This document shows, piece by piece, positions 1 through 11,900 of a DNA stretch of 64,000 nt; position 1 is the first letter of the stretch, and the number at the start of each line of letters is the position of its first letter. The notes beneath the pieces were generated by a model. The model worked only from the letters and a program-made list of their open reading frames with translations. It made no database searches and was not told where the DNA came from. The translations under genes and the position numbers were made by a program. This DNA comes from Stereum hirsutum FP-91666 SS1 (taxonomy: Eukaryota; Basidiomycota; Agaricomycetes; Russulales; Stereaceae): positions 1,171,308-1,235,307 of the forward strand of contig NW_006763146.1 of NCBI RefSeq assembly GCF_000264905.1, read 5' to 3'.

Positions 1-263
1 GCAAAGTTACAAAAATACTCCCATATCACCCTGTTTCCCCTATTGGTACCCAGGCTAGTACCCCAAGGGTGCACAGGCATATATGTATTATTATTCTACC
101 ATTTTCCCGCAATTTTATTGCCTATCATTCTCTCCTGGTTCACCGTTCAGTCCACCCTGCTCACAGACCCCATAGCCCTATTTTTGCCCATTTACAGCCT
201 GCAGACCACCTACCTGCTCACCCCCTATTCACCCCCTACCCCGCGGGAACCAACCTGGAATGT

Positions 264-512
264 TTTTGCCTGGAGAGAATCCGAACGCATACGAGTTGCG
301 CCTCCAGGCATATTCAAGCACACAAGTTGTGCCTCCAGGTGATTCCGAGCACATGCGAGTTGTGTCTCCAGGCAATTAGCGTGTCGTACGAACATGCCTG
401 GAGGCACAACTCGTATGTGTTGGATCCTGCCTGGAGGCACAACTCGTCTGTATTCGAATTTGCCTGAAGGCATAACTCGTCTGCCTCCAGGCAGTGCTGG
501 ATGCCTCCAGGC
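264..512. repeat. Minisatellite with inverted halves
   Basis: A 20-base unit close to ACGAGTTGTGCCTCCAGGCA occurs three times in one orientation (about 291-310, 321-340, 355-374). It then occurs three times as its reverse complement (about 395-414, 428-447, 461-480). Partial copies flank it at about 268, 481 and 500. Spacing is 30-40 bases, and similarity extends into the spacers (an ATTC-rich tract before each left unit). The core GCCT-CC-AGGC is itself an inverted repeat, so single units and the whole array can both fold. Confidence 0.8.
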
Positions 513-986
513 GTCGCCGGACGCGCCGGACGCGCCGGGTACAGGTCACAGTATGACGCTCCTTCACGGTTCGTCTCTTCTTCCTCGCTGTATTTCTTTC
601 TATATCTTGTGGATGACTCATGTGTTGCAAGGAACTCGTCCCCTGCCGGCTCCTTGAATGCAGCTGGTCATCGTAAGTATCTACAGCTTTTCTGGCCCGT
701 GGTGACCGAAATGATACCGTAGGATACCGAACCGTTGGTGCTCCTTGCCCAAGGTGTATCAAGCACTGCCTTTGTTCTTGTTCTATATCCGTCAGTTATT
801 GGTTCATTGTTCGATAAGGACTCTCATCGGCCAGTTCTGCATGAACATCAGACGCACTGGCAACGGGCCCTTCTAGCTTTTTTGGCATAGGCACTTCTCA
901 CGCAAGGCCCTATCTAGAGATTCTGTCCCAACTCCCTCGCTCATATCCTCCGTGCTGGTTCGAAGTGATGTAATTGGAACAGGCCT

Positions 987-992
987 TATATA
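987..992 (+). promoter_or_regulatory. Possible TATA element of the receptor gene
   Basis: TATATA lies about 165 bases before the start codon at 1155. Only the motif and its position support it. Confidence 0.3.
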
Positions 993-1154
993 CCAGGAGG
1001 ATTCGCTTCGTTCTCTCCGTCCCTGACCCCTACGCTGAGCGTATTTTCTTTCCTTGGGACTGGGGGCGAGTCTCCCGTCTACGCCCTTTCGCTCCTTCAA
1101 TCTTCGTTCGCTTTTCTGAGGGTCCTCATTCTGCTCAACTAAACATTTCTTTTC

Positions 1155-3314
1155 ATGGGTGCTACGCTTTCGCGCGAGAATGGCAATGCATCGATAGGCT
1201 CCAGCGGTGGCCCAGGAGGCGACTCTTCGTCAAATATTCTCATCGACTCGCATCTCATGTCTGGCTATCCGTTTGATGCACTTGCCACTGGCTTTGTGAC
1301 TGTAGGACGTTTCCACGACTTTTGAAGCAATCTCTACTCACTCAGCTTTTTCATTCGACATAGACCGTAGTGGCCGCCAGTTTCATATCTGCTTTCTCCG
1401 TCATCCTTCTTGTCGTGGTGAGCTATTTCTGTCGCGCGTGGAGACTTCTTTTTGACTTCGAGCTCGTCGGGTGGCTATAGCTGCAAGTACTGGGACGAAT
1501 TCAAACCGAACACAAGCGGACACATTTCGTGGCTTACTTCAACTCATTACTGTTGGCAAACTTGCTCCAGGCCATTGGCACACTCATGAATGCACAATGG
1601 GTCATAAAAGGCGCTGTCTATGCCGGAGATCTGTGTAGCGTGCAGGGGGGGATAAAGCAGATGGGGAATGTGGCAGCAGCATTATGGTGCGTCGTGTTAT
1701 TGTTCAGGGATTGCTCTGTGTTCTGATGATGGGCATGTGCACGCTAGGTCCTTCATGATCGCTTTGCACACCTTCAACTTGTTGTTCCTGCGTAGAAAGA
1801 TGACGGCGCTTGGCCAGTGGTTGACTATTGCCATCGGATGGACGGCTGTCATGTTCATCATCATCATTGGACCCCTTGCGATACAGACTCCCGAGAAAGG
1901 GCCTTACTTTGGGATATCAGGTTACTGGTTCGTGTCTGTCTGCTTAAACTCCGACAATACGCCTCGGATCTGACTTCATACGTCGTTCAGGTGCTGGATA
2001 ACCGACGCATACCCCGCTGAACAGACATACTTGGAGTACTTCTTCGTAAGTTTCCGTCCACTTCGTATACGCGAACGAAGCTCTGACCGTGGGTTGTCTC
2101 ACCAAGGAATGGCTCGCAGCGTTCTTCAGCTTCATCCTCTACACCTGCATCCTCCTGCGTGTCCGTGGTAACCTGATTCGCGACAACAAAGGTGTCTGGA
2201 CTCTTCGATGGGTCCCATCTCATCAGAGTTGGCAACTCTCTGTTCAACGAGATATGTTGGATACTGCGATGCGAAAGCTAGCCGCTTCCATGGTGTGGTG
2301 AGTGCTCTACCCACGCATTGCCCGTCTCTCCATCTTCTGATAATCTTTCGACTTCTTTAATCTTTCCGGTATGAAATCGTGATTATGATGTGCGAATGGT
2401 GGGCGCGGGTGACATAGGCATCCCGTGCGTCTATCTTTGTTCTTTCCTTCACTTCTGTTTGGGAAAGGACGACCTTCTGCTCCGTCCTCGCCGTCGACTG
2501 GCTGTCTACTCCTGTCCTGACAATGGTCGCTCTATATTTAGGTGGCGTACACGATCCTCATCGTTCCCATCACCCTCGCGCGTTTCATCTCCTTTGCGGG
2601 ATCGAGCGTTCCCCCATCCATCACCTTTCTCGCTGACTTCATCTTCAATCTCAGCGGTGCGTATCTTCCTCTCCGTCATCGATGTCACTGGCCATTGTAC
2701 ATGACGGAAAAGCTGACTGACCGAGATCACCTCTTTGTCCCCCGTCCCCTGTCCCATGTCCCATGTCTACCATGGGTGTCGTGTGTGTCGCAACCTACGT
2801 CATCACATCACACACGAACGCACATACAGGTCTCGTCAATCTGATACTCGTCTTGACCACCCGTCGTCTCCTCCCAGACTTGCACACCCTTCCTGATCTC
2901 ACCACCCCAAGGCTAAAACTAGACAAAGACTCGCCCGAAGCGGTAGGCAACACTCCGTTTGTACTCCAGCGGCCCATCACTGGCATTGTCAATGTCGACG
3001 AAGAGAACGGACCGGGGCCTGGTAGCGAAGGCGGGCGCATCGACCGTTTCAACGCCGATGATGACGATGCTGTCGAATCCGGAACACGTCGAGCTGCTGT
3101 AATGCGGGTAGGGAAGCAGACTGGGGCCGGCGAGGACGAAGGTTTGATTGACGAGAAGGAAGATGTTCGAATAGAGAAGCCGGTGAAAGAGTATTCTCAT
3201 TCTGATGCCCTGCGTCTCAGACGTGACGAGACCGCGTCGGTCGCGGACACGGCCTCTAGATACAGTCTTGCCAGCTTGGACTCGACAGCGCCGTTGCGTC
3301 CTGCTGCTGCTTGA
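1155..3314 (+). CDS. Git3-like seven-transmembrane G-protein-coupled receptor
   Basis: Likely plasma-membrane receptor acting through a G-alpha subunit; the Git3/Gpr1 class senses glucose or other nutrients. The model has nine exons: 1155-1301, 1364-1417, 1481-1686, 1748-1927, 1991-2045, 2107-2297, 2418-2424, 2542-2656 and 2830-3314. The helices read clearly: VAYFNSLLLANLLQAIGTL, MIALHTFNLLFL, IAIGWTAVMFIIIIGPLAI, FFSFILYTCILLRVRG, VAYTILIVPITLARFISFAG and LVNLILVLTTRR. The conserved GPYFGISGYWCWI segment precedes TM5 and LLRVRGNL follows it. A 7-nt exon is needed to give W-H-P before VAYT. The tail after TTRRLLPD is long (about 155 residues), acidic and Ser/Arg-rich, as expected of a cytoplasmic tail. 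The family call is firm; the ligand is unknown. Confidence 0.85.
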
Positions 3315-4508
3315 GCGGGAGCTGAGCGCTGGTTCTCTCCATGGACTTCCTAGACTTTGCTTCCTGGGCTTCGGACGCTTTCTTAGATTTGACGGACGCT
3401 GGTTTATCTCGGGCTGTATTTTCATTTGTCTCTTCGCTTTTCGCGGTGTACTAGTACTAGTATTCCTGCGGTTCTGCTTAGACACAAATCTTACAGCCTC
3501 GTTTTCTCTCCGATACGCATATACCCATCTCGAGCTCCGTTGTGCTTAGAACCTAGCCTATACTGTAGCGTGTTTACGACCGTGCCCATCGGAGCTGCGA
3601 CTTAAACTTTGGGTGACGAACGGAGGACATGTTCGCGCCATGTTGCGGGGCTGAACACGAGCTTAACTGAAACTCTTTGTTTTGTGTTTCTGCTGGCCTG
3701 GCCAGGTTTGAATGACCCTGGACGTGCTTGGACAACCCCCTTGCGCCTCCCTACGTTCATTGGCCGAGAACGTTACAGTCTGGGCGACAGGCTAATACAT
3801 ACCTGCACGATGAATAGCTCATCTAGAAAACAGCGAAGAAGTGAGCTCGACCGTGCATGAGTTCGTCTTCGGAGAGCAGTGTGGCCCAGGCCTCTGTGGC
3901 GTATGTGCTCAGCTACAAGTTTGTTTTTGTACATGGGGACCTCTCTTGTCCTCCTTGGCCGGTGAATGACTGTTTGGTCAGACCTGGGCGGTCGATTGTA
4001 AGCTGATTCCCAACTTTGGAAAGGAATGCAGATACGGACTTGGCAGGGTTGCGCGAACCTCGTTTCGTAATTTTCGGTGTGGCGTAAGGAAGTTCGTCGA
4101 AGTGTGGCGCCGTGTGGCCAATTTTTGAGAACTCCTGAAGCAAAGACCCGCGTCGAGTACTAGTGATTGTCGAAGGCTAGCCTGGAATACCAAACAGCGC
4201 GCTAAGCGATCATCGTAGTCCATAACGCTTGATCATAGACACCAAGTACACACTGAAATACAGCTGTACAGTACTGGAACATAATGATGATCATACTGGC
4301 AACTTTTGAAACATAGGGTGGGATATCTGGGTAGGTAGTTTGCGTGGGTGGCGGATGCGTTGCACGAAGGCGGATCAGGAGGATAGTAATACATTTCAGA
4401 GTGGTGGGCTGCTATGTCAGCTGAGAGGTGGTATCGTGTGTGAGAGAAAGAGAGAGTGAGGTATGTAAAGTGAATGGAGATGTGGCGAGAGTAAGGCGAT
4501 GAAGAGAC
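3315..4508. other. Intergenic
   Basis: This lies between the receptor stop and the F-box stop, so it holds two converging 3' regions. No open frame resembles a protein and I saw no repeat or RNA gene. Confidence 0.7.
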
Positions 4509-5905
4509 TTAGATTCCATCCACGGAGCTGATGATACTAACGTCCACACACGCCGCAACCAGCCCGTCCACAGCCTCCCTCGTATCCTCATCGAGCCCCT
4601 CATCCGCCTCAATCTCTCTAGCCAATACATCGCCCTCGAGCGATTTGACGACTTTGACCGCAACGACCATCAAACAGGACGTCACCTCCCTATCCTTCAG
4701 CGACTCAACATATCGAGTGAGTTCTTCGCACATATCAATGAGGTCGTCTTTCAAGCACTCGAGCGTGATCTTCGACAGTGGCGACGTCGCGAACGCGTCT
4801 AACGACGGCTGGATCGTCTCCGGTATGACGAGGGGCGTGAAATGTACGGATGAGAGCGAGGGGAGGGTGATGGCCGAGTTGTCGTTCGAGTTATCGAGGC
4901 CGGCGTGGAAGGTGATATGCCGGAGTGAGGGAGCAGAGGGTGAGATGGAGAGGCGGCGGAGGATGGAGTGTGTGAAGGTGCTGTTCTGAGAAGGTGAGAC
5001 GTCAGGGTGGGCGCCGAGCTCGAGCGATTCGAGCGAGCAGGTGATGGGGAGGAAGGGAGATGACCAGGTGGGGTCGCCGAGGTGGGTGTTTCGGATAGAG
5101 AGGTGTTTGAGGGTTGGGATGGAGAGGAGGTATGGGAGGGATGTTGTTTCGGATAAGGAGCCGAAGTTGGTGGCGACGAGGGGTACGGATGCGATGTAGG
5201 AGGAAGTTGTGAGTGAGGAAGAGCGGGAGCGGGGACAGGGATAGAGGTCCGGTGCGTGCTGGACGGAACGGGTGATACGAGTGAGTCGGAGGGTGGAGAG
5301 TGCGGGGATGGAGGACGCAATAGAGACGATAATGTCTTCACTCCTGGACAACTATTGATAAGAATGAAAGGTGAAACATTACAGATAGGAACGTACAAGG
5401 GAGAGACCTCCTCATCATCGCAGTTCTCTATCTCAAGGTGACGGAGACTGCGAAGGTGGGGAAAACAGTGGATCACATGTGATGCGAGACCCCCTGATAG
5501 ACGGAGGGTAAGGCGCTCTAGTCGAAGAGACCTGGATAGGAGGCGGACGAGGGCGTCTGTGCGTGGGGTAGCGCCCGCAGATGGTGGTATTGCCGACTCG
5601 AACTTGGTAGAGATGTCGAGGGCACGGATGTGGGACCAGTAAGCCTCCGGTACGTTATCGAGGAACTGGACGAGGGCGGAGAAGGATGGAAGCGTGACGG
5701 ACTGCTTATGGAAGAAATCGAGGCTGAATAAGAGCAAGAAACAGATGCTTAGCAAAGAAAAGCTTACGCTGAACATTGCAGGGACGGCAAAGGCGTGTGC
5801 CGATTTGCACGTCCTGGAAAATGCGTTGAGAGCAGCGGGAGGGAAGGCGTCGAGGACGGCGAGCTGCATCTCGTGGGGGAGACTGTTCCATGCGAGGGAG
5901 TTCAT
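4509..5905 (-). CDS. F-box protein with leucine-rich C-terminal region
   Basis: Probable substrate adaptor of an SCF ubiquitin ligase. The start is chosen because it opens an F-box: residues 5-40 read LPHEMQLAVLDAFPPAALNA followed by FSRTCKSAHAFA. There are three exons: 5905-5768, 5701-5397 and 5343-4509, with introns of 66 and 53 bp. The last intron must use the acceptor at 5344-5345 to keep frame; using the nearer upstream AG gives a proline-rich nonsense frame. The body has irregular leucine repeats (STLRLTRI, LKHLSIRNTHLGD, SLESLELGAH, LRRLSIS), a common layout in agaric F-box proteins, which are a large, fast-evolving family. The target is unknown. Confidence 0.75.
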
Positions 5906-8900
5906 GGTGGTTGATTGCGAGGAGGGTACGATGTGCGGAGTGGGAGACGCTGAGCCATGGCTGAGTATATATACTGGATGCGAGTCGAGCGAGGACAGCG
6001 TCGAATGCAGCAAGCCGACGAAGACGGCTCCATTCAGATCTGCGGATCTCAGATCCACTTATCCCCGCAGAGCTCGGAATCAAATCCTCCGTCCGCCCTG
6101 TTCCCGCTCCTCGGCGACTTCTCCCTTTGGCATGCTCGCTTCCTCCTCGTGTTCTGATACCCGCAGAGCCTACCTCAACCGCGCCATGCTAACCTGGTGT
6201 TGCCGTCCGCACTAGACACGCTACGCCACTTGTCTCGAGTCCGACGCTGACACCTCTGCTCATCGTCGTCGTCGTCCTTGTCTATCATCGTCTCCCATCC
6301 CACTGGTTCCCACAAGCACTGTGACGTTGACTTCTGGCTCACGCGCTTTTCATCAGGCTATCTTGAGCATTTTCTTCGCCAGAAGCTACTGCTCATCTCC
6401 GACTAAATTCGTTCATATGTGTGTCACTTCATAGTGGATGCTACCCGACCTCCTCACAAGGGGACTGGTCACGTTATCCTCTAATCATTCCTTAGTACAG
6501 TACCTTGTGAGTTCCTTCAATATGCACTCCTAAAAACTTACGCGTACACCGACGCTGGTACTCAAAAACATCCTTACATCTCATAGCCTCGCCGCTCGCC
6601 CTCGTGGATACGCGTGATCCCGCTCTGCCACTCTGCCGATCAAAAAGGTGTCTCAAAAAAGACTGTTTGCTACCAGAAGGAAAGTCGTACACCACGGACA
6701 ATTCCGTTTCTTTCTCTTTGCCATATCGGAGCATAAAGATGGCGAATGGGAAAGAACGGTCATCTCCCGAGAAAAGCCCTCCTTCTCCTTTCTTCCATCC
6801 GTCCGGCCTTCAAACGGAACACTTTCGACGCTCACCCCCGTATCTGGAAGGAAGCCTTTCCGAGTCGCCTAAAAATTCCGTCGCCAGAAAAGTCGATGGA
6901 TAGTCTGTTCCATGACCTTTCCCTGTACTTTTTCCTAGCAGAAAACTTTGCGGCCGGTAAACGACTGTCCTGCCATACGAACACTCGTAATCCGTCTTTG
7001 TCTGACTTACAGGCCTGTCGCTCGTTTTTAGGTGCTCCCGACTCAACCATAGCATGCGAGGTCCGATTCCGACTGGTCGGACCTTCTCTGTGTGGCCGTG
7101 CTGTCACTCCGTCCATCTTGACCCACACATCACGCCTTTTCTTTCCTCTGATCCATTGGAGAGATCTTACTAGGCAGTATGTTCAATAAGCACCCAAGTC
7201 ACCTCACCCTTTCTATTTCGTTTTTTCTAGCCAACATCAGGTTTGTCTCATCGATTCCGAGCATCCAGGTATTTTATACTCCTTCTACTATGTTTACGGT
7301 GACCACGTTCCTCCGCCACACCATTCCGAGCCATATTTTTCCTTCCAAGTTATATTTACTCGCGGGTTGAGACGGGAAATCACGTGCTGCTTGCCAACTT
7401 GTCTTACTGAAGATTTCAGTCTCAAACACCGAGCTCTACTTACCTCCGTCCTCTTTGCTCGACTCTCGACATATGACACTCAGCGTGCCGCGCCACTAAA
7501 CACCACACGCGCTCTTTTCGAGGAAGGAACATTCGAATCGACCCAGTGGAACCACTTCCGTCCGGGTGCCACAATGACCAGCGTGTGAAACGAGCCAGCA
7601 ACAACCCATCTTCACGTTGTTTTTCGACCCACACATACTCCTTTCAGGGTCCTGTTCCAGAGACGCCGCACGCATCGTGATCGTTGTGTTTTTACTTTGC
7701 TCACCAGTGCGCGTCGCGGGAGCCACGAAGCTGACTAAGAGGCCGGAGGATGCAGGTAATGTAATAAAACCTGTTACGGTGCTTGTTATGGCCCAGTCCT
7801 CGCTCGGATACTGACGAACTCGTTGTTTTGTGCTGTGTCTCTCGGTTCGGATATAAAACGTCACTGGTCAGTCGATTTGTGTATGTCGGCGTTTGGGTCA
7901 CGGGTTGGGTGAGTGAGCACGGAGGATTGGAGGGGCATGCGCATGAACTGTGGGTCCAAGTTACTTATGATCATGAGTCGGATGTAGCCGAGGACGCTCG
8001 TAGGCATCTTCGTTCTTTGTTCCTCCGTTTTGTCTCTTTCTGATGTCTTCGTTCCTTCTTCCTCTCTCGGCTGCTGGTCTTAGTTCAATGACGCTCGACG
8101 CTGACTCTGAGATTTTGACCCACAGGTCTTGCCGACGCCTAAGTATACCAGTCAGACGCTCTCCTACCCCTTCCTCCATGCGTCCACACCACTGCTTCTT
8201 CGACTCCAAGTTCTGTTCTCCACGGCCTGGAGCTATCAGATTTTGGGCCACTACCAGAAGGCTATGCACACACATCCGCGTACTTCGCCATGGATCAGTC
8301 CTCTCAACCTCTTCGGGTCACGTACGGCATCATTGCATCCCAGTGGCGAAGCAGACTGCCGTCTCGAGAACGACAATCCCCTCTTCGAATTTTAATCACC
8401 GGCCTCTCCATCTCCAGAGTCAAAGAGCAGTGTCTGATATTATGTGTTATATTGACTGCTCTTGACTAAGTCCACTCTTCGGACATCCGAGATGCGAGAT
8501 GAAAAAGGACCTGAATCGGGCATAATTCATCGGTCGTCGAATCAAAGCATGGTGCATCGGGCTTAGTAGGACCCTTCGAGGACTGACGGCGATCATGAGG
8601 CGTGAGGCCCGTCGGTGTTGGATTGTTGGTGGCTGGCCGCCGCCACATTGACACGCCACGGCTTTGTAAACGAGGACCGTTGCCGTCGCTGCTGACACCA
8701 CACTCGGTCACTGCATCGAGCACTCGAGACGACCTATTTATTGCGTCCGGTTTCTCAGTATCTCGAGGTTCATCTGTCTTTCTGGTGATAGTCGCTCGCG
8801 CTCGCTGGGCGCAACGGCTTCTGCTTGAGAGTCCTGGCGCCGAATTGCCAGTGGGTGGGATGACCTCATCGCGAAGAATCCGTTGCTGATGCATCAGTTC

Positions 8901-11900
8901 GGCCTGTCGGATTGGCTTGATTACGCTTTTGGTGTCCTTATTCGCCTCCGTGTCGAGTGGACCGTGCACGCCGCCGGTTCTGTGGCGCTTGTTCTTGAAG
9001 TCATTGTTGCTCTAATTTGGTTTAATGCCGATTAGTGCAGAAGTATGGTGGCTTAGCCAAACGGGGATTGCAGGCAGCGGCCATCATGTTCGCGAAGTTG
9101 GCGGGCCGTCGTCAGGCTGCCAGGGCGGGCTAGTACTTATAACTTAACTTCCATCGGCAGCCTTGTCACTACTTGTGTACTTATCAGACCACCGACAAGT
9201 ACGCAGGTCAAAGTGGAGTGCATTACACGTCGTTCTTACTACTTACGTGCCCACCAAGTTGCATCCATCGGAAGGTGATTGTCGCGTGATGATGGAACGG
9301 AGAGATATGGACCCAGAAAGGGAATGTGATTGACGATGTTGGACGAGATGACGGATGACGGTGAGTGGTCCGTGATGGATTGCTTGTCACGGGAGTCCGA
9401 GGGAGGTGGATGAGTTGGTAACACTCGTTGAACTGAGCAGTGCTACTCGTCTTGGATCCCCGTTCGGCTGTTCTTTTTTTGCTTGGGAGGAGTGTTCCTT
9501 TTTTCTCCTGGAGTGTTCTCTTTCTTTCGACTGAGATATAGGCTGGTCCATATGGTTCGGAGGCCGTAAGTACGGCCTTGCAACGGTCTGAGGCGTCCGT
9601 CGGAGGCGGCTTGTCCACGACTTGTCGGATGGTGTGCGGTCGAAAACAACGTGCACACTCTACGCGCAGGGCTCTGTCTGGAATTCGAAAGAATAATTTG
9701 GCCGGTCACTCTGGCTGCGACGATGCAGACTAAAAGCGGCCCCCGGTCTTCTCAGAACTTGTAGCGGTTGTGGGGGCATATACCTTGCGGAAGTAGAACG
9801 TACATAAACTTGGTGGGTGACGCATTATAGAATTCCCCGTGAACATATGGATTTCGGCCTGCGGACGTTTTCCTGGAGTCTGTGCGGGAGCAGGGTATGC
9901 CTATATTTGTACCTTGTTCGAACGGCGTGTTGGTCCTGGTAATCCAATTCTGCGGTGGAAGGGATTCCCAATGGAGGTAAGCCTTTACTCTTCATATCGT
10001 GACTATTCCTTGACTTCTCTCATAATCATTTGTTCACGGATTTTAACTCCGGGCCCATGGCTGGTGCAAGTGATCAGAGTAGTACCTCTCACACTGAACC
10101 ACAACAAAATCACCCCGTCTCGGAACTTTGGCCTCCCTCAGAAAACACACTGCTATGCGATTGACACCGGAGCTTTACGCCTCGTTCAGAAGTCCAGTCT
10201 CATCGGAAATAGCTCTCTGCTCATCCGCGGCGCACGACCTAGTCTTCATTGCGTTCGAAGCCGCGTAAGGAACGAATCTTTTCTTGAGTCACAGACCCAT
10301 GCCTACTCTCTCCCACAGTTTGTATCGCGAAGTAGGTCATTGGTCAGTTTATATCTCTTCGCTTCTCAGCCCTCGCTCATTCATACTTACACCATCCATG
10401 CATCATTCATTCAGATTGTTTCGTCCATGCTATACTTACCTGCTCGCGAACACTCATGGAATGGTACCGGCCTGGCAACCCTGGTCAATCTTCGTCGTTC
10501 CAGCTTTGAGGTGATGGAACGCCTATAGATGATGAAGTTTAAATATATACCTCGGATGGAGGAGACTCCGACGACGTGCGAGGAATGGTCTACAGATGCG
10601 TGGACGGGAGCTACGATATTTTTGCGCTTTCAGCGCGCCGAGGGTTTTACGACGCCAAGTCTTGATACGTTCTCTGGAAGTCGGTCTCAATCAATTTCCT
10701 CAAAACGTTGCGGGTGTTGACACATTCGCTTTGATGTTTTGCAGGTCGATTTAACGTCAGCAGAAGTGGTCAGTTTATTCTGGGCTACAAAGCCACTCGC
10801 TTTGGCATTATGAAGCCCTCTTTTCGATCTCCTCTTCCTATGTCGCTCAAATTCTTCTGCGTCGGCCTTGACACCATCAGGTGGACTCGGATCGTCGCAG
10901 GCCAAGTTCCGGCGTGTCAACGAAGAACAGATCACCACCCGACCACTACCGCTGCGCTTTGCTCTTCACGATTCAGAGTGTCCCAGCCGCTTCCTCGTCG
11001 GCTTTCGCGAAACACCATCATCATCGCAGCGGATCGGGTATCTCGTTCAGAAGGCTTTGAGCGCTTTGCCCAGCACTTTCTCCATTGGGCCACCGCCTGA
11101 GCCATGAAACGTATTGCACCGCAAGCACTGCACAGTGCACGGTTAGCGCTCACTGTTCTGTGAGTGCACTTCACCTCGATAGTTCTGGCCGAAACATTGG
11201 CCGATCACGATTGACAAGCTCTGCTTTATTTGTTATAGAGCGCGTCTTCATGTCGTCACCGAACTTGTTTCAGCGACATCTAAACCCCCGCATGCCAGCC
11301 CTGAGCTCGGACATCCGCTTTGTTTAGGGGTGTACCTCGACATTGGCGAGCTGCCCTGCGCATTGATACCACTTCCAGGGCTATGGGGCCCATGATGGTG
11401 AGCTTGAGTTTGAGCTCTAGGTCAGCCCCGACTCTCGCGATAAATGTAAGCTTATTTGTTCCGTCCTTCAGTAGTCCCTGTCTAGGCTTAACTGGAGCCA
11501 CTGCTTGGCTTTGTACTCCACAGCGATGAAAGGAGGCTACTGCACTTGTCCACGAAGTGTAGGGCAGTAATCCGTGTCTCTCGCAGGCTTCGTCAGTATT
11601 ACAACGCTGGCTCATAAGGTACCCGAGTATCGACCTTCCCCGCCGCTTAGTTTTCTGGATGGAAAACGCCGGCGCTTGTCATGACGACTTCTAATTTGTG
11701 GGACCACCTACAGCACCCTACGCTTTCAGTTTGTGCGTTATCCCCTCGTAACCATCTAATTTTTTCGTTCTTACTATAGACACGTCCTGCCGCCACCGTG
11801 GGTCCTTGTCCTCAATATGGGGGCAATCCTCCGCCTATCTCAGTCTTTCGAGTCGTATGTAGTGCTGATAGTCAGGTTCTTCTCAACCCTACACTAATAT

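Larger units (their letters stand above)
1..1154. other. Intergenic, repeat-bearing
   Basis: No gene could be supported here. The short open frames on both strands run through the repeat at 264-512 and give repetitive arginine/valine/proline/glycine peptides, which argues against coding. From about 870 onward the DNA is the upstream region of the receptor gene that starts at 1155. Confidence 0.7.

Noticed and set aside
69..762. Overlapping open frames across the 264-512 repeats
   Set aside because: They translate repeat units in several frames and carry no independent coding signal.
8466..8969. 167-codon open frame on the - strand
   Set aside because: Composition is Arg/Thr/Pro-rich with no motif, and it is overlapped by a + strand frame of similar quality.
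10155..10514. Possible two-exon gene (intron 10265-10318) of about 100 residues
   Set aside because: Splice sites look acceptable but the protein has no recognisable feature and no supporting neighbour; probably chance.
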